A DNA stretch of 64,000 nt from Phycisphaerales bacterium Planc_01 (GTDB lineage Bacteria; Planctomycetota; Phycisphaerae; Sedimentisphaerales; Anaerobacaceae). The DNA is taken from assembly GCA_001603075.1 (NCBI GenBank), contig LVBB01000016.1:25018-89017 (forward strand). The letters are read 5' to 3'. A model generated the notes under the pieces. It had not been told where the DNA came from and did not search any database. It saw nothing but the letters and a program-made list of their open reading frames with translations. The position numbers and the translations under genes were made by a program. Positions 24,492-33,400 of the stretch are shown here, piece after piece; the stretch's first letter is position 1, and every line of letters begins with the position of its first letter.

Positions 24492-24520
24492 ACTATATCC
24501 CCCCGTCGGCCATATGTCAA
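24492..24520 (-). promoter_or_regulatory. sigma70 promoter of the rex-hydrogenase operon
   Basis: On the reverse strand TTGACA (24515-24520) and TATAGT (24492-24497) are separated by exactly 17 bases, a near-consensus promoter. Predicted start of transcription is near 24485, directly next to the Rex operator. The rest of the 295-base gap to 24731 shows no gene. Confidence 0.8.
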
Positions 24521-24731
24521 GCACCGCCGGACGACTTTGTCGCACACCGTTCACATTTTCTGTCGCAAGTTCTTGCGGCAAAGGTGGTTACCCCGTCACA
24601 AGACCGCAGCGGAAAATCTTGTCGGCCAACATCACCAGCGCGCGTCATTGGTGGCCCCTTGCATCCCCTGCTGGCACAACAATCCGGCGGCGGGGTATGA
24701 GGCCTGTCGCAACAGCCGATCACCCCAGCGA

Positions 24732-25106
24732 TCAATCCCCTACAAGCGGCCGGACATTATCGACCTTGAAGTGGACCAGGAACTTGGGGGCATCGCCGCG
24801 ATCATGGCCTTTGCGGGCGCCGCGGCGAACGGCCTCGATTCGGTCCGGGTCGGTCTCCTCATGGGTTCGGGTCAGATAGAGCCGCTTGCCCTTGTATCCC
24901 TTGCCGGCCTCGACGAACAGATACGCCGCATGGGGATTGGCCGCGATGTTGTCGTGGCTGGTCCGGTCGCTCATAATCAGGGCCACCAACTCATCGTCGA
25001 CAACGTGCGGCCGGGCGTATATCGCCAGATCGACCCGGCCCTCGGCATCGGCTGTGCCCAATACGCCGATGCCCTCAGTGCTCTCGAAGTAATCACGCAG
25101 ATTCAT
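24732..25106 (-). CDS. Pyridoxamine 5'-phosphate oxidase-like FMN-binding protein
   Basis: 124 residues, split-barrel flavin-binding fold of the PNPOx-like superfamily: GIGVLGTADAEGRVDLAIYARPHVV, LVALIMSDRTSHDNIAANPHAAYLFVE and the C-terminal DAPKFLVHFKVDNVRPLVGD. Small members like this bind FMN, haem or F420; the function here is unknown. The start at 25106 (MNLRDYFES) follows GGAGAG and lies inside the end of the upstream epimerase gene (14-base overlap), so it is the last gene of the photolyase run. Confidence 0.8.
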   Translation of the reverse strand: MNLRDYFESTEGIGVLGTADAEGRVDLAIYARPHVVDDELVALIMSDRTSHDNIAANPHAAYLFVEAGKGYKGKRLYLTRTHEETDPDRIEAVRRGARKGHDRGDAPKFLVHFKVDNVRPLVGD

Positions 25107-26025
25107 GTTTCTCTCCTCGAACAATCTCTGTCAACGCGATGCCGACATCACAATGCCTGAACTCAAACCCCATTTCACACAACCGTTTGGGAAAGACCTT
25201 CTGGCCTCCCAGGAGCACTTCGTCGGCCATCCGTCCCAGGACCAGGCGCAGTATGAAGCCCGGGACGGCCGTCCAGGAGGACCGTCCCATCACCTCGCCC
25301 AGCGTTCGACAGAACGCCTTCATCGTCACCGGCTCGGGCGCCGTCAGATTGAAGACACCCCGCGTGCCGGGATTCTCAATGAGGAACCGAATCGCTCGGA
25401 CCTGGTCCTCAAGACTGATCCAGGAGAACCACTGTCTGCCGGTGCCCACAGAACCACCCAGATGCAGGCGAAAGGGCCGCATCAGCTTGGGCAACGCCCC
25501 GCCCTCGGTGCCGAGCACCACCCCTGTGCGTATGGTCACCCACCGAACGCCGAACCGCTCGGCTCTCTCGACGATCATCTCGACCCGTCGGCAGATCTCC
25601 GCCAGGAAGCCGGTGCCCGCAGGGGAGCCCTCATCCAGCATCTCGTCGGCACGCGAGCCGTAGAAACCAATAGCCGACGCCTGGACAAAGGTCTTCGGCT
25701 TGTCTTTGGCCATCTCGATCGCGTCGAGAATCGCCCGGGCGGCATGAGTCCTGCTCTGCAGGATGTCGGCCTTCCTGGTGCGACTCCAGCGCCCAGCGGC
25801 GATATTCTCGCCCGCCAGATTCACCACCGCCTCGGCGCCGTTGACCTCACCGGCCCAAGGCCCGGTCGTTCTCCCGTCCCACTCGACGACCTTTGCGTAC
25901 GGCCCCACGATTGCCGTGGCCTTCCTGGCATCGCGAGACAGGGCTACGAGCTCGTAGTCGCCGCATAGATCGCGACACAAGGCTCGCCCGATAAAACCCG
26001 TCGCCCCTGTGATGACGATACGCAT
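25093..26025 (-). CDS. TIGR01777-type NAD(P)-dependent epimerase (YfcH-like)
   Basis: 310 residues. Starts MRIVITGATGFIGRALCRDL (Rossmann GxTGFxG), continues with GAEAVVNLAGENIAAGRWSRTRKADI, FVQASAIGFYGSRADEML, RTGVVLGTEGGALPKL and the family's C-terminal DUF1731 (RLVLGRMADEVLLGGQKVFPKRL). This is the SulA/YfcH family of cell-division-linked or sugar nucleotide-like epimerases, whose substrate is undetermined. Start at 26025 follows AAGGA. It lies 11 bases after the photolyase gene. Confidence 0.88.
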   Translation of the reverse strand: MRIVITGATGFIGRALCRDLCGDYELVALSRDARKATAIVGPYAKVVEWDGRTTGPWAGEVNGAEAVVNLAGENIAAGRWSRTRKADILQSRTHAARAILDAIEMAKDKPKTFVQASAIGFYGSRADEMLDEGSPAGTGFLAEICRRVEMIVERAERFGVRWVTIRTGVVLGTEGGALPKLMRPFRLHLGGSVGTGRQWFSWISLEDQVRAIRFLIENPGTRGVFNLTAPEPVTMKAFCRTLGEVMGRSSWTAVPGFILRLVLGRMADEVLLGGQKVFPKRLCEMGFEFRHCDVGIALTEIVRGEKHESA

Positions 26026-26036
26026 ACTCGTTCCTT

Positions 26037-27395
26037 CTATCGGGCCGACCCAATGCGTTCGACCCGCTGGACATAGGCGTCGGCGTCGAACTTCCGCTTG
26101 AGCCCGGCGGCGTTCATATAACGAACCTTGCCAAAAACCGGGCGCTCGGCCCACGCCCTGTCGTGCTTGCCGAAGCACCACGCCACACCAGCAAATCCGT
26201 TCGGGTCCCGTCCATCGAGTTCGTATTTGTTGTTCAAGTGCAACGCGATGCGAAAGCCCTCTTCAGGACTCTTGCTCCATTCGAGGATCTTCTTGCCCCA
26301 GTACATGCGCATATAGCCGTGCATCTTGCCCGTGAGCATCATTTCCCTCTGTGCCGCGTTCCAGTACGGGTCATGGGTCTTGGCGGTTTCGAATTCTTCG
26401 AGCGAGTGAACATATTCGCGCCTGTCGCGACGGTGAAACTCAAGCGTCCGTCGGGTCCAGGGCGGCAAACACTCGTAGCTGTCGTATTGGTGGTTGTAGT
26501 AGACGAAGTTGAAGCTCAGCTCCCGCCGGACGATCAGTTCTTCGAGGAAGGCGTCTTTGGCGGAGCTCGACATCTCGCCCACCTGCAAGGCGATGTAGAG
26601 CGGCGAGATCTGGCCGAAATGCAGATAGGGACTGAGGTTGGACGTTCCGTCGAGATTCGGGTCGTTTCGCCGGGTGTCGTAGCCATCGAGCTTGCGGCTG
26701 ATAAACTCCTCCAGACGCCGCTTCGCCTGCTCGGTCCCTCCCGTGTAATCCGGCGCCGGGGTGACAGAGCTGTCTACCTTGAGCCGCGCAGTCACCTTGT
26801 CGATGTCGCTCAGGTCGATGCCCTCAAATGGCGGTTCCAGCGACGGGACCCGGACCTTGCGATGCCTCAGTCGAACGAGATAGGCGTCGAGCTGCCGACG
26901 GATGCGAGGCCGGAACGTTCCAGCCGAGAAGTTCTCCTTCTCCGCGGCCGTCTCCACGGGGACGATCACATTCGTCTCGACCTCGATCAGCGGACGGGCA
27001 ATTCGCTCGGCGACCTCGGCCCGCCACTGCCGCTGCACCCGCAGGTGCCCCTCATCGACGACGACCAGGCAGGCGTCCTTCGCCAGCTTCGCAATGCACT
27101 CGACCGGGTTCTGGGCCCGCACCACCAGCCGAATCCCTCGACGGGCCAGGTCCTTTTCGACCTGCCGGAGTCCTTCCAGCATGAAGCGATAGTGCCTCGC
27201 ATTGGCCTGTGGGAAGTCCGCCGTCAACCCGAATGCCGCAACCACCGGCGTCTTCAACGCATTGGCCCGATCGATCGCATATTCCAGCGCATGATTCCAC
27301 TCGGCCCGCTGCGCCGCCTGCATCCAATACAACACGTATCGGCCAGTGCAGACCTCGCGATGGTTGAGGGGCACGATCCTGTCCGGCTGAATCAT
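26037..27395 (-). CDS. phr: Class II CPD photolyase
   Basis: 452 residues, typical of class II cyclobutane pyrimidine dimer photolyases. Landmarks are YVLYWMQAAQRAEWNHALEYAI, HYRFMLEGLRQVEKDLARRG, the FAD-binding part with SNLSPYLHFGQISPLYIAL, FLEELIVRRELSFNFVYYN, MHGYMRMYWGKKILEW and DPNGFAGVAWCFGKHDRAW. It repairs UV dimers with light energy, FADH and an antenna cofactor. The gene lies 48 bases after the UroD-type gene and leads into the epimerase and PNPOx-like genes. Confidence 0.92.
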   Translation of the reverse strand: MIQPDRIVPLNHREVCTGRYVLYWMQAAQRAEWNHALEYAIDRANALKTPVVAAFGLTADFPQANARHYRFMLEGLRQVEKDLARRGIRLVVRAQNPVECIAKLAKDACLVVVDEGHLRVQRQWRAEVAERIARPLIEVETNVIVPVETAAEKENFSAGTFRPRIRRQLDAYLVRLRHRKVRVPSLEPPFEGIDLSDIDKVTARLKVDSSVTPAPDYTGGTEQAKRRLEEFISRKLDGYDTRRNDPNLDGTSNLSPYLHFGQISPLYIALQVGEMSSSAKDAFLEELIVRRELSFNFVYYNHQYDSYECLPPWTRRTLEFHRRDRREYVHSLEEFETAKTHDPYWNAAQREMMLTGKMHGYMRMYWGKKILEWSKSPEEGFRIALHLNNKYELDGRDPNGFAGVAWCFGKHDRAWAERPVFGKVRYMNAAGLKRKFDADAYVQRVERIGSAR

Positions 27396-27443
27396 AGAAC
27401 TCTCCGCAGGATTCGACGCACACGGCCGATTCGGACCGATGCC

Positions 27444-28604
27444 TCAGTAGAAGCCGTGCTCGTACGCCGCGTCGAACATGGCGACGATGTTCTCGGGGGG
27501 TACACCGGCCTGGATGTTGTGAACGCTGTTGAAGACGTAGCCGCCGCCGGGCTTGAGGGCCGCAACATTCTTACGGACATCCTTGCGAACGTCCTCGGGC
27601 GTGCCAAAGCCGAGGACGTGCTGCGTATCGATTCCCCCACCCCAAAACGTCAGGCGGTCGCCGTATCGCTGCTTGAGATCGCGGGGGTCCATGTTCGCGG
27701 CGCTGACTTGCACGGGGTTGAGGATGTCGATGCCGTTGTCGATCAGATCGCCGATCAGGGGCACGACAGAACCGCACGTGTGGTACCAGATTCTGGCGTT
27801 CGTCAATGACTTGATATGTTGGACGAGCGTCTTCTGCCTGGGCTTGACGACGCGGCGGTAGAAGTCCGGCGAGAACAGCGGGCCCATCTGCCCGCCGATG
27901 TCGTCACCAATCATCACCACATCCACAAGATCGCCAATCTCCTTCATGAACTCGGTGTAGTAGCCCATCCAAAACGCCAGGGTCCGATCGAGCAGCGTCG
28001 CGCAGAAATCCGGGTTCTCCACCGTGTCCATGTACCAGCGCTCCAGGCCCCGCATGTACCAGCAGATCTCGTAGACCACGCCGCCGATGCCGGTCGAGAT
28101 CGCGTAACGGGTCTCATTCCGCAGTCTCAGGGCCTCGTCGCGCACCCCTGTGAACCGCGTCGGATCGTCACCCTTGGGAAAAGGATAGTCCGCGATGTCG
28201 TCGATCGTTGCACCGGCCAGTGGATGGTGCGAGATGTCCATGTAGAGCGGCTGGTCGTCGGGCATCGACCAGACAACGCCGAACTCGTCGGCCAGATCGT
28301 GCCAGAGCCGACCGTCGCGGGTGTTTTGCTCGATGCCACCCGTGAAGCTGGCAGGCCCGTGCGCGAAGACGTATCGGATATCGACATGGAACCGCCGGAG
28401 TATCTCTTCGCACGGCCTGGCCAGTTGCTGGACCGGGTCCATGATTGTCACGTCGTCTTCGATGCCCAAATGGTTCAGCAGGTCGATGTAGGCCTTCCTG
28501 TGGATACCGGTCTGGAAGCCTCCCAGATCGATCGGTATACGGTCAGGGACCTGGTGGTTCAACGCCATCAGAACTCGCTGCCGTGATGTCATAGCCGTCG
28601 TCAT
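27444..28604 (-). CDS. Uroporphyrinogen decarboxylase-fold methyltransferase-like protein
   Basis: 386 residues, UroD fold: SRQRVLMALNHQVPDRIPIDLGG at the start, VMIGDDIGGQMGPLFSPDFYRRVVKP, and the WYHTCGSVVPLIGDLIDNGIDILNPVQ segment with the His-Cys zinc site of MtaA/CmuA-type corrinoid methyltransferases. True HemE lacks this motif, so a methyltransferase is more likely than haem synthesis. The start at 28604 follows TAGGAG, 8 bases before the ATG. It lies 11 bases after rhaT on the same strand, so it may handle methylated sugars or a methyl donor in the same operon; that is inference. Confidence 0.75.
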   Translation of the reverse strand: MTTAMTSRQRVLMALNHQVPDRIPIDLGGFQTGIHRKAYIDLLNHLGIEDDVTIMDPVQQLARPCEEILRRFHVDIRYVFAHGPASFTGGIEQNTRDGRLWHDLADEFGVVWSMPDDQPLYMDISHHPLAGATIDDIADYPFPKGDDPTRFTGVRDEALRLRNETRYAISTGIGGVVYEICWYMRGLERWYMDTVENPDFCATLLDRTLAFWMGYYTEFMKEIGDLVDVVMIGDDIGGQMGPLFSPDFYRRVVKPRQKTLVQHIKSLTNARIWYHTCGSVVPLIGDLIDNGIDILNPVQVSAANMDPRDLKQRYGDRLTFWGGGIDTQHVLGFGTPEDVRKDVRKNVAALKPGGGYVFNSVHNIQAGVPPENIVAMFDAAYEHGFY

Positions 28605-28615
28605 AAACGAGACTC

Positions 28616-29662
28616 CTACCCTGCCTGCGTCGCCAGCCAGTTTCCGATTCCCACGACGATGGTGGACGCCAGAAGAACCATCAGTCCTGCGACGACGAGG
28701 CCGCGCGTCCGAGAGCGGGAGCCCTTCCACTCATGAAAGAAGAGGCCCCAGAGGTTGCTGAACGCGATGATGAAGGCCATGTGGATCGTCCAGCTCGAGA
28801 AATCGTATTGGCCCATCTTGGTTGTGCCCATGCTGTAGAAGAAGAACTGAAAATACCAGGTGACGCCGGCCAGGGCCGAGAAGACATAGTTCGCAGCCAG
28901 CGAGGCACCGCGTGCATCAAGGTAGTCTCGGCCGGACCGGTTGCGAAGATTCAGCACGATACACCAGAGGCAATTCGTGGTGAATCCCCCTGCCAGAACC
29001 ACCACCAATACGGGGAAGTGTTTGAACAGGTCCGGTGTGCCGTGCTCAACGGCGGCGGCGGCGAGCGGCTTGCCCGCCGCCAGGCCGAAGGCCATGCAGG
29101 CGCTCATCACGCCGGCAAACAGCGCCACCCAGAGGCCTTTGAAGAAGTTGAACTCCCCGATGGTTTGCTTCTTCTGTTCGTCCGACTGTTCCTTCTCCTT
29201 GCGCATGCCGGCGGCGCCGCACAGCCCGACCCCGAGCAGACAGACCAGCACACCCGCCAGCGTGACCAGGCCGGACGTGCTGCCGAGCAACTCGCCGAAC
29301 CGGCCCTCGAACGCCGGCGGAATGACCGTGCCGAATACCGCACAGGAGCCCAGCGCCAGCGCGTAACCGAGCGACATGCCGAGATAGCGCATCGACAGCC
29401 CGAAGGTCAATCCGCCGACGCCCCACAGCACGCCGAAGAAGTAGCACCAGAACAGGCTCACCGGCGGGGCTGCACGGAACGCATCGATGATGCGCGGACT
29501 CGTCAGCAGGACCGCCACCCACGGCGCAACGATCCAACTGAAGACCCCGCCCACGAGCCAGTAGCTCTCCCAGGCCCAGTTGCGCACCTTCTTGAAAGGG
29601 ATGTAGAAGCTGCCGGCCGCGAAACCTCCGATAGCATGCAGCAGAACGCCGAGTGCAACCAT
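28616..29662 (-). CDS. rhaT: L-rhamnose:proton symporter
   Basis: 348 residues with about 10 helices, length and helix layout of RhaT. Diagnostic segments are LHAIGGFAAGSFYIPFKKVRNWAWE, VGGLTFGLSMRYLGMSLGYALALG, GLVTLAGVLVCLLGVGLCG and YFQFFFYSMGTTKMGQYDFSSW. RhaT imports L-rhamnose with protons. It follows the GH106 gene by 18 bases, which gives a coherent path from glycosidase to import. Confidence 0.9.
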   Translation of the reverse strand: MVALGVLLHAIGGFAAGSFYIPFKKVRNWAWESYWLVGGVFSWIVAPWVAVLLTSPRIIDAFRAAPPVSLFWCYFFGVLWGVGGLTFGLSMRYLGMSLGYALALGSCAVFGTVIPPAFEGRFGELLGSTSGLVTLAGVLVCLLGVGLCGAAGMRKEKEQSDEQKKQTIGEFNFFKGLWVALFAGVMSACMAFGLAAGKPLAAAAVEHGTPDLFKHFPVLVVVLAGGFTTNCLWCIVLNLRNRSGRDYLDARGASLAANYVFSALAGVTWYFQFFFYSMGTTKMGQYDFSSWTIHMAFIIAFSNLWGLFFHEWKGSRSRTRGLVVAGLMVLLASTIVVGIGNWLATQAG

Positions 29663-29680
29663 CGCGTGCTCCCGCGATCA

Positions 29681-32600
29681 CTATCTTTTCAATACCTGTT
29701 TCAGGACAAAGGGCTCGAACAACCCGTAGTCGACGGTGTGATACGCACTGCCGGCAGGCGGGCCGGTCTGGGGTCCCTGCTGGAACATGCCGGGCCAGGC
29801 GCTGCCCAAGCCTGCTCCGGCGTGATGCGGCCCGAGCGTGTTCTTGGGCGTGCCGACGACCACCACTTCGATCGCGTTCTGGCCCCGCTGGATTTGCGAC
29901 GTGACGTCGCACTCCCAGGGCGGCGCGACGATGTGGCCGGCGGGCTTGCCGTTGACGTTGACCTGGGCCACGCTGCCATACCAGTTCGGCAGGGACACCG
30001 TATATGAGCCCTTCGGCCTATCCACGTTGAAGCGCTGCCGATAGGCGACGCCGGCACCGTAGAACGGATGACCCTGCCGCTTCCATCCCGGCCGAGCGCC
30101 GACCAGCCCGCTGCCGTCGACCAGCCGGTTCGCCGTACGGCCCATCGAGGCCAGTTCGCCGGAGACGCGATGAATCGTCACGCCCTCGAGATGCCGGTCC
30201 GAGCCGGCGAAGAACCGAACCTCCGCCAGCCCGACGAACCCATTGTCAGCAGGTTCGCCTCGGGCCGGATAGGTCACGCCCTGCTGATTGGACAGGACCT
30301 CGAATCGTACGAAACGCACCTGCCGTGCCCGAACGTCGAACCGCTCGGCTGGCGAGTTGACGCCGGCACGGGCGAGCCGGAACGTACCCAGTTCCTTCTC
30401 AAAGGAGCCGGCTTCGCCGGTCGTCGAGCCGAGGACCCGCAGCTCGTGGGCCCCTCGCGATGAGAGGTCGCGGACATGCCCCTCGTTGTAGTTCCAGATC
30501 TCCAGCGCCGTCGGATCGACGGGCCCGCCGAGATCGAACTCGACAAACGGCGCCCGGTCCTCGACGCCCCGATCGTAACCGACGCCTCCGCTGAGCCACA
30601 TTGTGCCGTCGGGATTGACGTCGTGACAAAGGCTTCCCTCGGGCTCCAGAATCGTCAACGGCTGATCCGGTGCAATCACGAACCCTCTATCAGCAGGCTT
30701 CAGCGTGAAATCGCCCAGAACGTATGCCGGCTCCAGTTCGTGATAGATCGTGAAGGGCCGGGCCTCGATGGTGACGATGTTCTCGCCGACCTTGGCCGCG
30801 CGCGCGATGTCGATCCTTCCGAACGCCTTGTCGAGCCACCAGTCGCCCGGCTTGGCCGACACAGGCTTGCCGTTGCAGGCAATGGTGTAGAGATCGGTCC
30901 GCTCGATGACGATGGCGAGATTCGCGGGCACTGCCTCTTCGATCGTGAACTTATAGCTGGCCGCAAAGCCGCTGTCGGCCGGGAATGTCCTGGTGATAAG
31001 CTGGTCCCGCAACTGGACGGCGCTGTCCCACGGGTTGCGGTCCATGCCGTTCTTCACAAAGGCGAACTGGTTGGCGCGGTAGAAGTAGACGTCCCTGAGC
31101 GTCTCGCCTCCGGCGGAGATATCGACATAATCGAGCGTCAGCACATTCGGCTGAAGCCTTTGCACCTCCACCCTCGCCGGCAGCGTGGCCCAGAGGTTCA
31201 GTTCCGTACTCGGCTTCTTCGGGGGCTTGACGGTCGTCTCCGACAGGAATAGCAGGAGGCTTCCCGATGGAGGCAATTCGAAATCGGCCGTGACACCCCT
31301 GGTGGTTTTCTCGAAGGGATAGGACTCGACGGCGCCGGTGCTGAGGTTCCACCGCCGAACGCCCTTCAGAGCGGACCGGATCGTTCCGGCCGACGGCGAC
31401 TCGATGCTCGTGTTGACCAGCAACAGGAACTGCCCGTCCCGGACGTGCCGGCGGTGATGGAACAGGATGCCCTTGTCGCCCGGCCGCCGTTCGATGGCAA
31501 ACCCATCGTCCGACCGGGCCAGCAGCAACTCGGGAACATCCTTCGCCTCGACGCGTTTCCAGCCGGCCCCCTTCACCAGCGCCCCTCCACGGTCCGACGG
31601 CGATCCGTTCCCAAACGTCGGGGCGTCACCGCAGCACAGGACCACACCGCCGGCCTGCGTGTACGCCTCCAGTAGAGCCATTGTGGGCGGATCGAGGTTC
31701 TCGGTCAGAGGGGGCAGAACCAGCGTATCGTACAGGCCCAAGCCCACCTTGAATTGCGGCCCCTCGGTCGAGCCGTGGCGGCCGATGATGTCTTCGCAGC
31801 CCACGTCGTATTCGACCTGGGCCCGTTCCAGGTCCATGAGCATCGCCTGAAAGCTGTCGCCGATCTGCCTGAGCCGACCCGGCGGTGTCGTGGCGCCTTG
31901 ATACATCCACGTCGTCGTGGTCGGCTCGATCACCAGAATGCGATTGATCTGCCGGCCCTGCGACATGACCAGCGAGAGCCTCGTGAAGTATTCGGCCATT
32001 ACGTGGTAGGCGTCCCACCAGGGCGCGTGATAGGAGAACGACTGCGGATGGTCACGCTTGCGCGCCCCGCGAATGGTGATGTAGGAGAGGTGCTCGTCGA
32101 GCGTATTGACGCCCAGCACGTAGAGCCAGTCACCGATGCGCTTCATGTCTTCGAAACGCAGGTCCCACCCGCCGGCACCGTAGGCTTCGCACAGCGTGCG
32201 CGTTCGCCCCATCTGGTTGGCGACACTCGAAAGCTCCTTGACGGCGCGAACGTTTCCGAACTGAGCGTTGACGCCTTCGTTGTACTGGTTCATCAGGATG
32301 TCAATCGCCGGACGCTGATGCCAGGCGTACATCGCCATGTTGTCGCCGCCGTGTCCGGCATCGGGCCAGCCATGCTCCCAGTAGTGGCCCGTGAAATCCA
32401 GATTGTGCTCCTCGCAATACTCATAGCAGGGCTTGGCCCAGCGTTCGATGAACTGCTCCAGCAGAAGATTGTAGTAATTGTGGCGCACGCGTTTCCAGTC
32501 GCCGACGGGCCGAGCCAGTGACGGCAGGTGCTCGAGCAGATCGTATCCCCAGCGTTCCCGGAACAACTCGGGCAGACCATCGGACCAGTGCAGTCCACCG

Positions 32601-33373
32601 GCCGGCGCCAGGTGGGGCTCGTCGGTGAACCAGCCGGGGATGCGCTTGCCGAACTGATCACCGATCTCGCGGCGATAGCGCTCCATCGTGATCTCGATGA
32701 ACTTCTCGGTCACGCCCGGCTTGAGCAGATCGACGTACCACTTGCCGCCGAACCAGCCTCCGGGCTGGGCCAGTCGGATCGATGCCACGAGGTAGCGACC
32801 CTCTGGAAACTCCTCACCGGAACGGACCCGCTGCGTGATGTTCTCGTACCCCACATCGGTCAGAAGAAAGACCGCCACCGCGCTGTCATCCACGTCGGCC
32901 GGCGTCTTGACCTCCTGCAACACCAAGCCCTTGCCGCGCGACTCGGGCATCGCCTCGGGAACAAGCCCGCCGGCAAACCCGGACGGATAGGAGTTCTCAT
33001 CGTAGATCCACACGTTCATATCAAGCTTCTCGGCCTCGCGCAGCGCGACCCTCCACAGCCGGAACCAGTCGTCGGACAAGTACGGCGTCATCAGGCCGGG
33101 ACGCGGATGTACGAAGACCTGCCGCACCTTCTGCCCCGCCAGATCCGCCATGGTCTCGGCGATCTGCTGCTCGGTGAGCAGGTCGTTCCAGACCCACAGC
33201 GGTGCCGAACTATACTCGCGCGCCGGCGCGGCGAACTGCTTGCGGACTTGCGCGGAGGTCACCGGCCTGGCCGCGGGGGTGAGTTTCTGAGCCAATGCGG
33301 CCGCAGGCAGAAGCGAGAGACTCAGACACAGAACAAGTGCGTTTGGCCTTTCCGAGACGACAGGTCGAACCAT
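29681..33373 (-). CDS. GH106-type alpha-L-rhamnosidase, exported
   Basis: 1230 residues. N-terminal signal peptide (NALVLCLSLSLLPAAALAQ). Residues about 45-560 form the GH106 catalytic region: SSAPLWVWNDLLTEQQIAET, KVRQVFVHPRPGLMTPYLSD, WIYDENSYPSGFAGG, GWFTDEPHLAP and LDFTGHYWEHGWP. Then beta-rich domains follow: VLPPLTENLDPPTM region, a galactose-binding-like module (EFDLGGPVDPTALEIWNYNE) and a C-terminal sandwich (YGSVAQVNVNGKPAGHIV). GH106 enzymes remove alpha-L-rhamnose from pectin side chains. Length and order match large GH106 proteins. Next to RhaT, this supports release and import of rhamnose. Confidence 0.88.
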   Translation of the reverse strand: MVRPVVSERPNALVLCLSLSLLPAAALAQKLTPAARPVTSAQVRKQFAAPAREYSSAPLWVWNDLLTEQQIAETMADLAGQKVRQVFVHPRPGLMTPYLSDDWFRLWRVALREAEKLDMNVWIYDENSYPSGFAGGLVPEAMPESRGKGLVLQEVKTPADVDDSAVAVFLLTDVGYENITQRVRSGEEFPEGRYLVASIRLAQPGGWFGGKWYVDLLKPGVTEKFIEITMERYRREIGDQFGKRIPGWFTDEPHLAPAGGLHWSDGLPELFRERWGYDLLEHLPSLARPVGDWKRVRHNYYNLLLEQFIERWAKPCYEYCEEHNLDFTGHYWEHGWPDAGHGGDNMAMYAWHQRPAIDILMNQYNEGVNAQFGNVRAVKELSSVANQMGRTRTLCEAYGAGGWDLRFEDMKRIGDWLYVLGVNTLDEHLSYITIRGARKRDHPQSFSYHAPWWDAYHVMAEYFTRLSLVMSQGRQINRILVIEPTTTTWMYQGATTPPGRLRQIGDSFQAMLMDLERAQVEYDVGCEDIIGRHGSTEGPQFKVGLGLYDTLVLPPLTENLDPPTMALLEAYTQAGGVVLCCGDAPTFGNGSPSDRGGALVKGAGWKRVEAKDVPELLLARSDDGFAIERRPGDKGILFHHRRHVRDGQFLLLVNTSIESPSAGTIRSALKGVRRWNLSTGAVESYPFEKTTRGVTADFELPPSGSLLLFLSETTVKPPKKPSTELNLWATLPARVEVQRLQPNVLTLDYVDISAGGETLRDVYFYRANQFAFVKNGMDRNPWDSAVQLRDQLITRTFPADSGFAASYKFTIEEAVPANLAIVIERTDLYTIACNGKPVSAKPGDWWLDKAFGRIDIARAAKVGENIVTIEARPFTIYHELEPAYVLGDFTLKPADRGFVIAPDQPLTILEPEGSLCHDVNPDGTMWLSGGVGYDRGVEDRAPFVEFDLGGPVDPTALEIWNYNEGHVRDLSSRGAHELRVLGSTTGEAGSFEKELGTFRLARAGVNSPAERFDVRARQVRFVRFEVLSNQQGVTYPARGEPADNGFVGLAEVRFFAGSDRHLEGVTIHRVSGELASMGRTANRLVDGSGLVGARPGWKRQGHPFYGAGVAYRQRFNVDRPKGSYTVSLPNWYGSVAQVNVNGKPAGHIVAPPWECDVTSQIQRGQNAIEVVVVGTPKNTLGPHHAGAGLGSAWPGMFQQGPQTGPPAGSAYHTVDYGLFEPFVLKQVLKR

Positions 33374-33400
33374 GAGATAGACTCCGATCAGATGTTGGGA

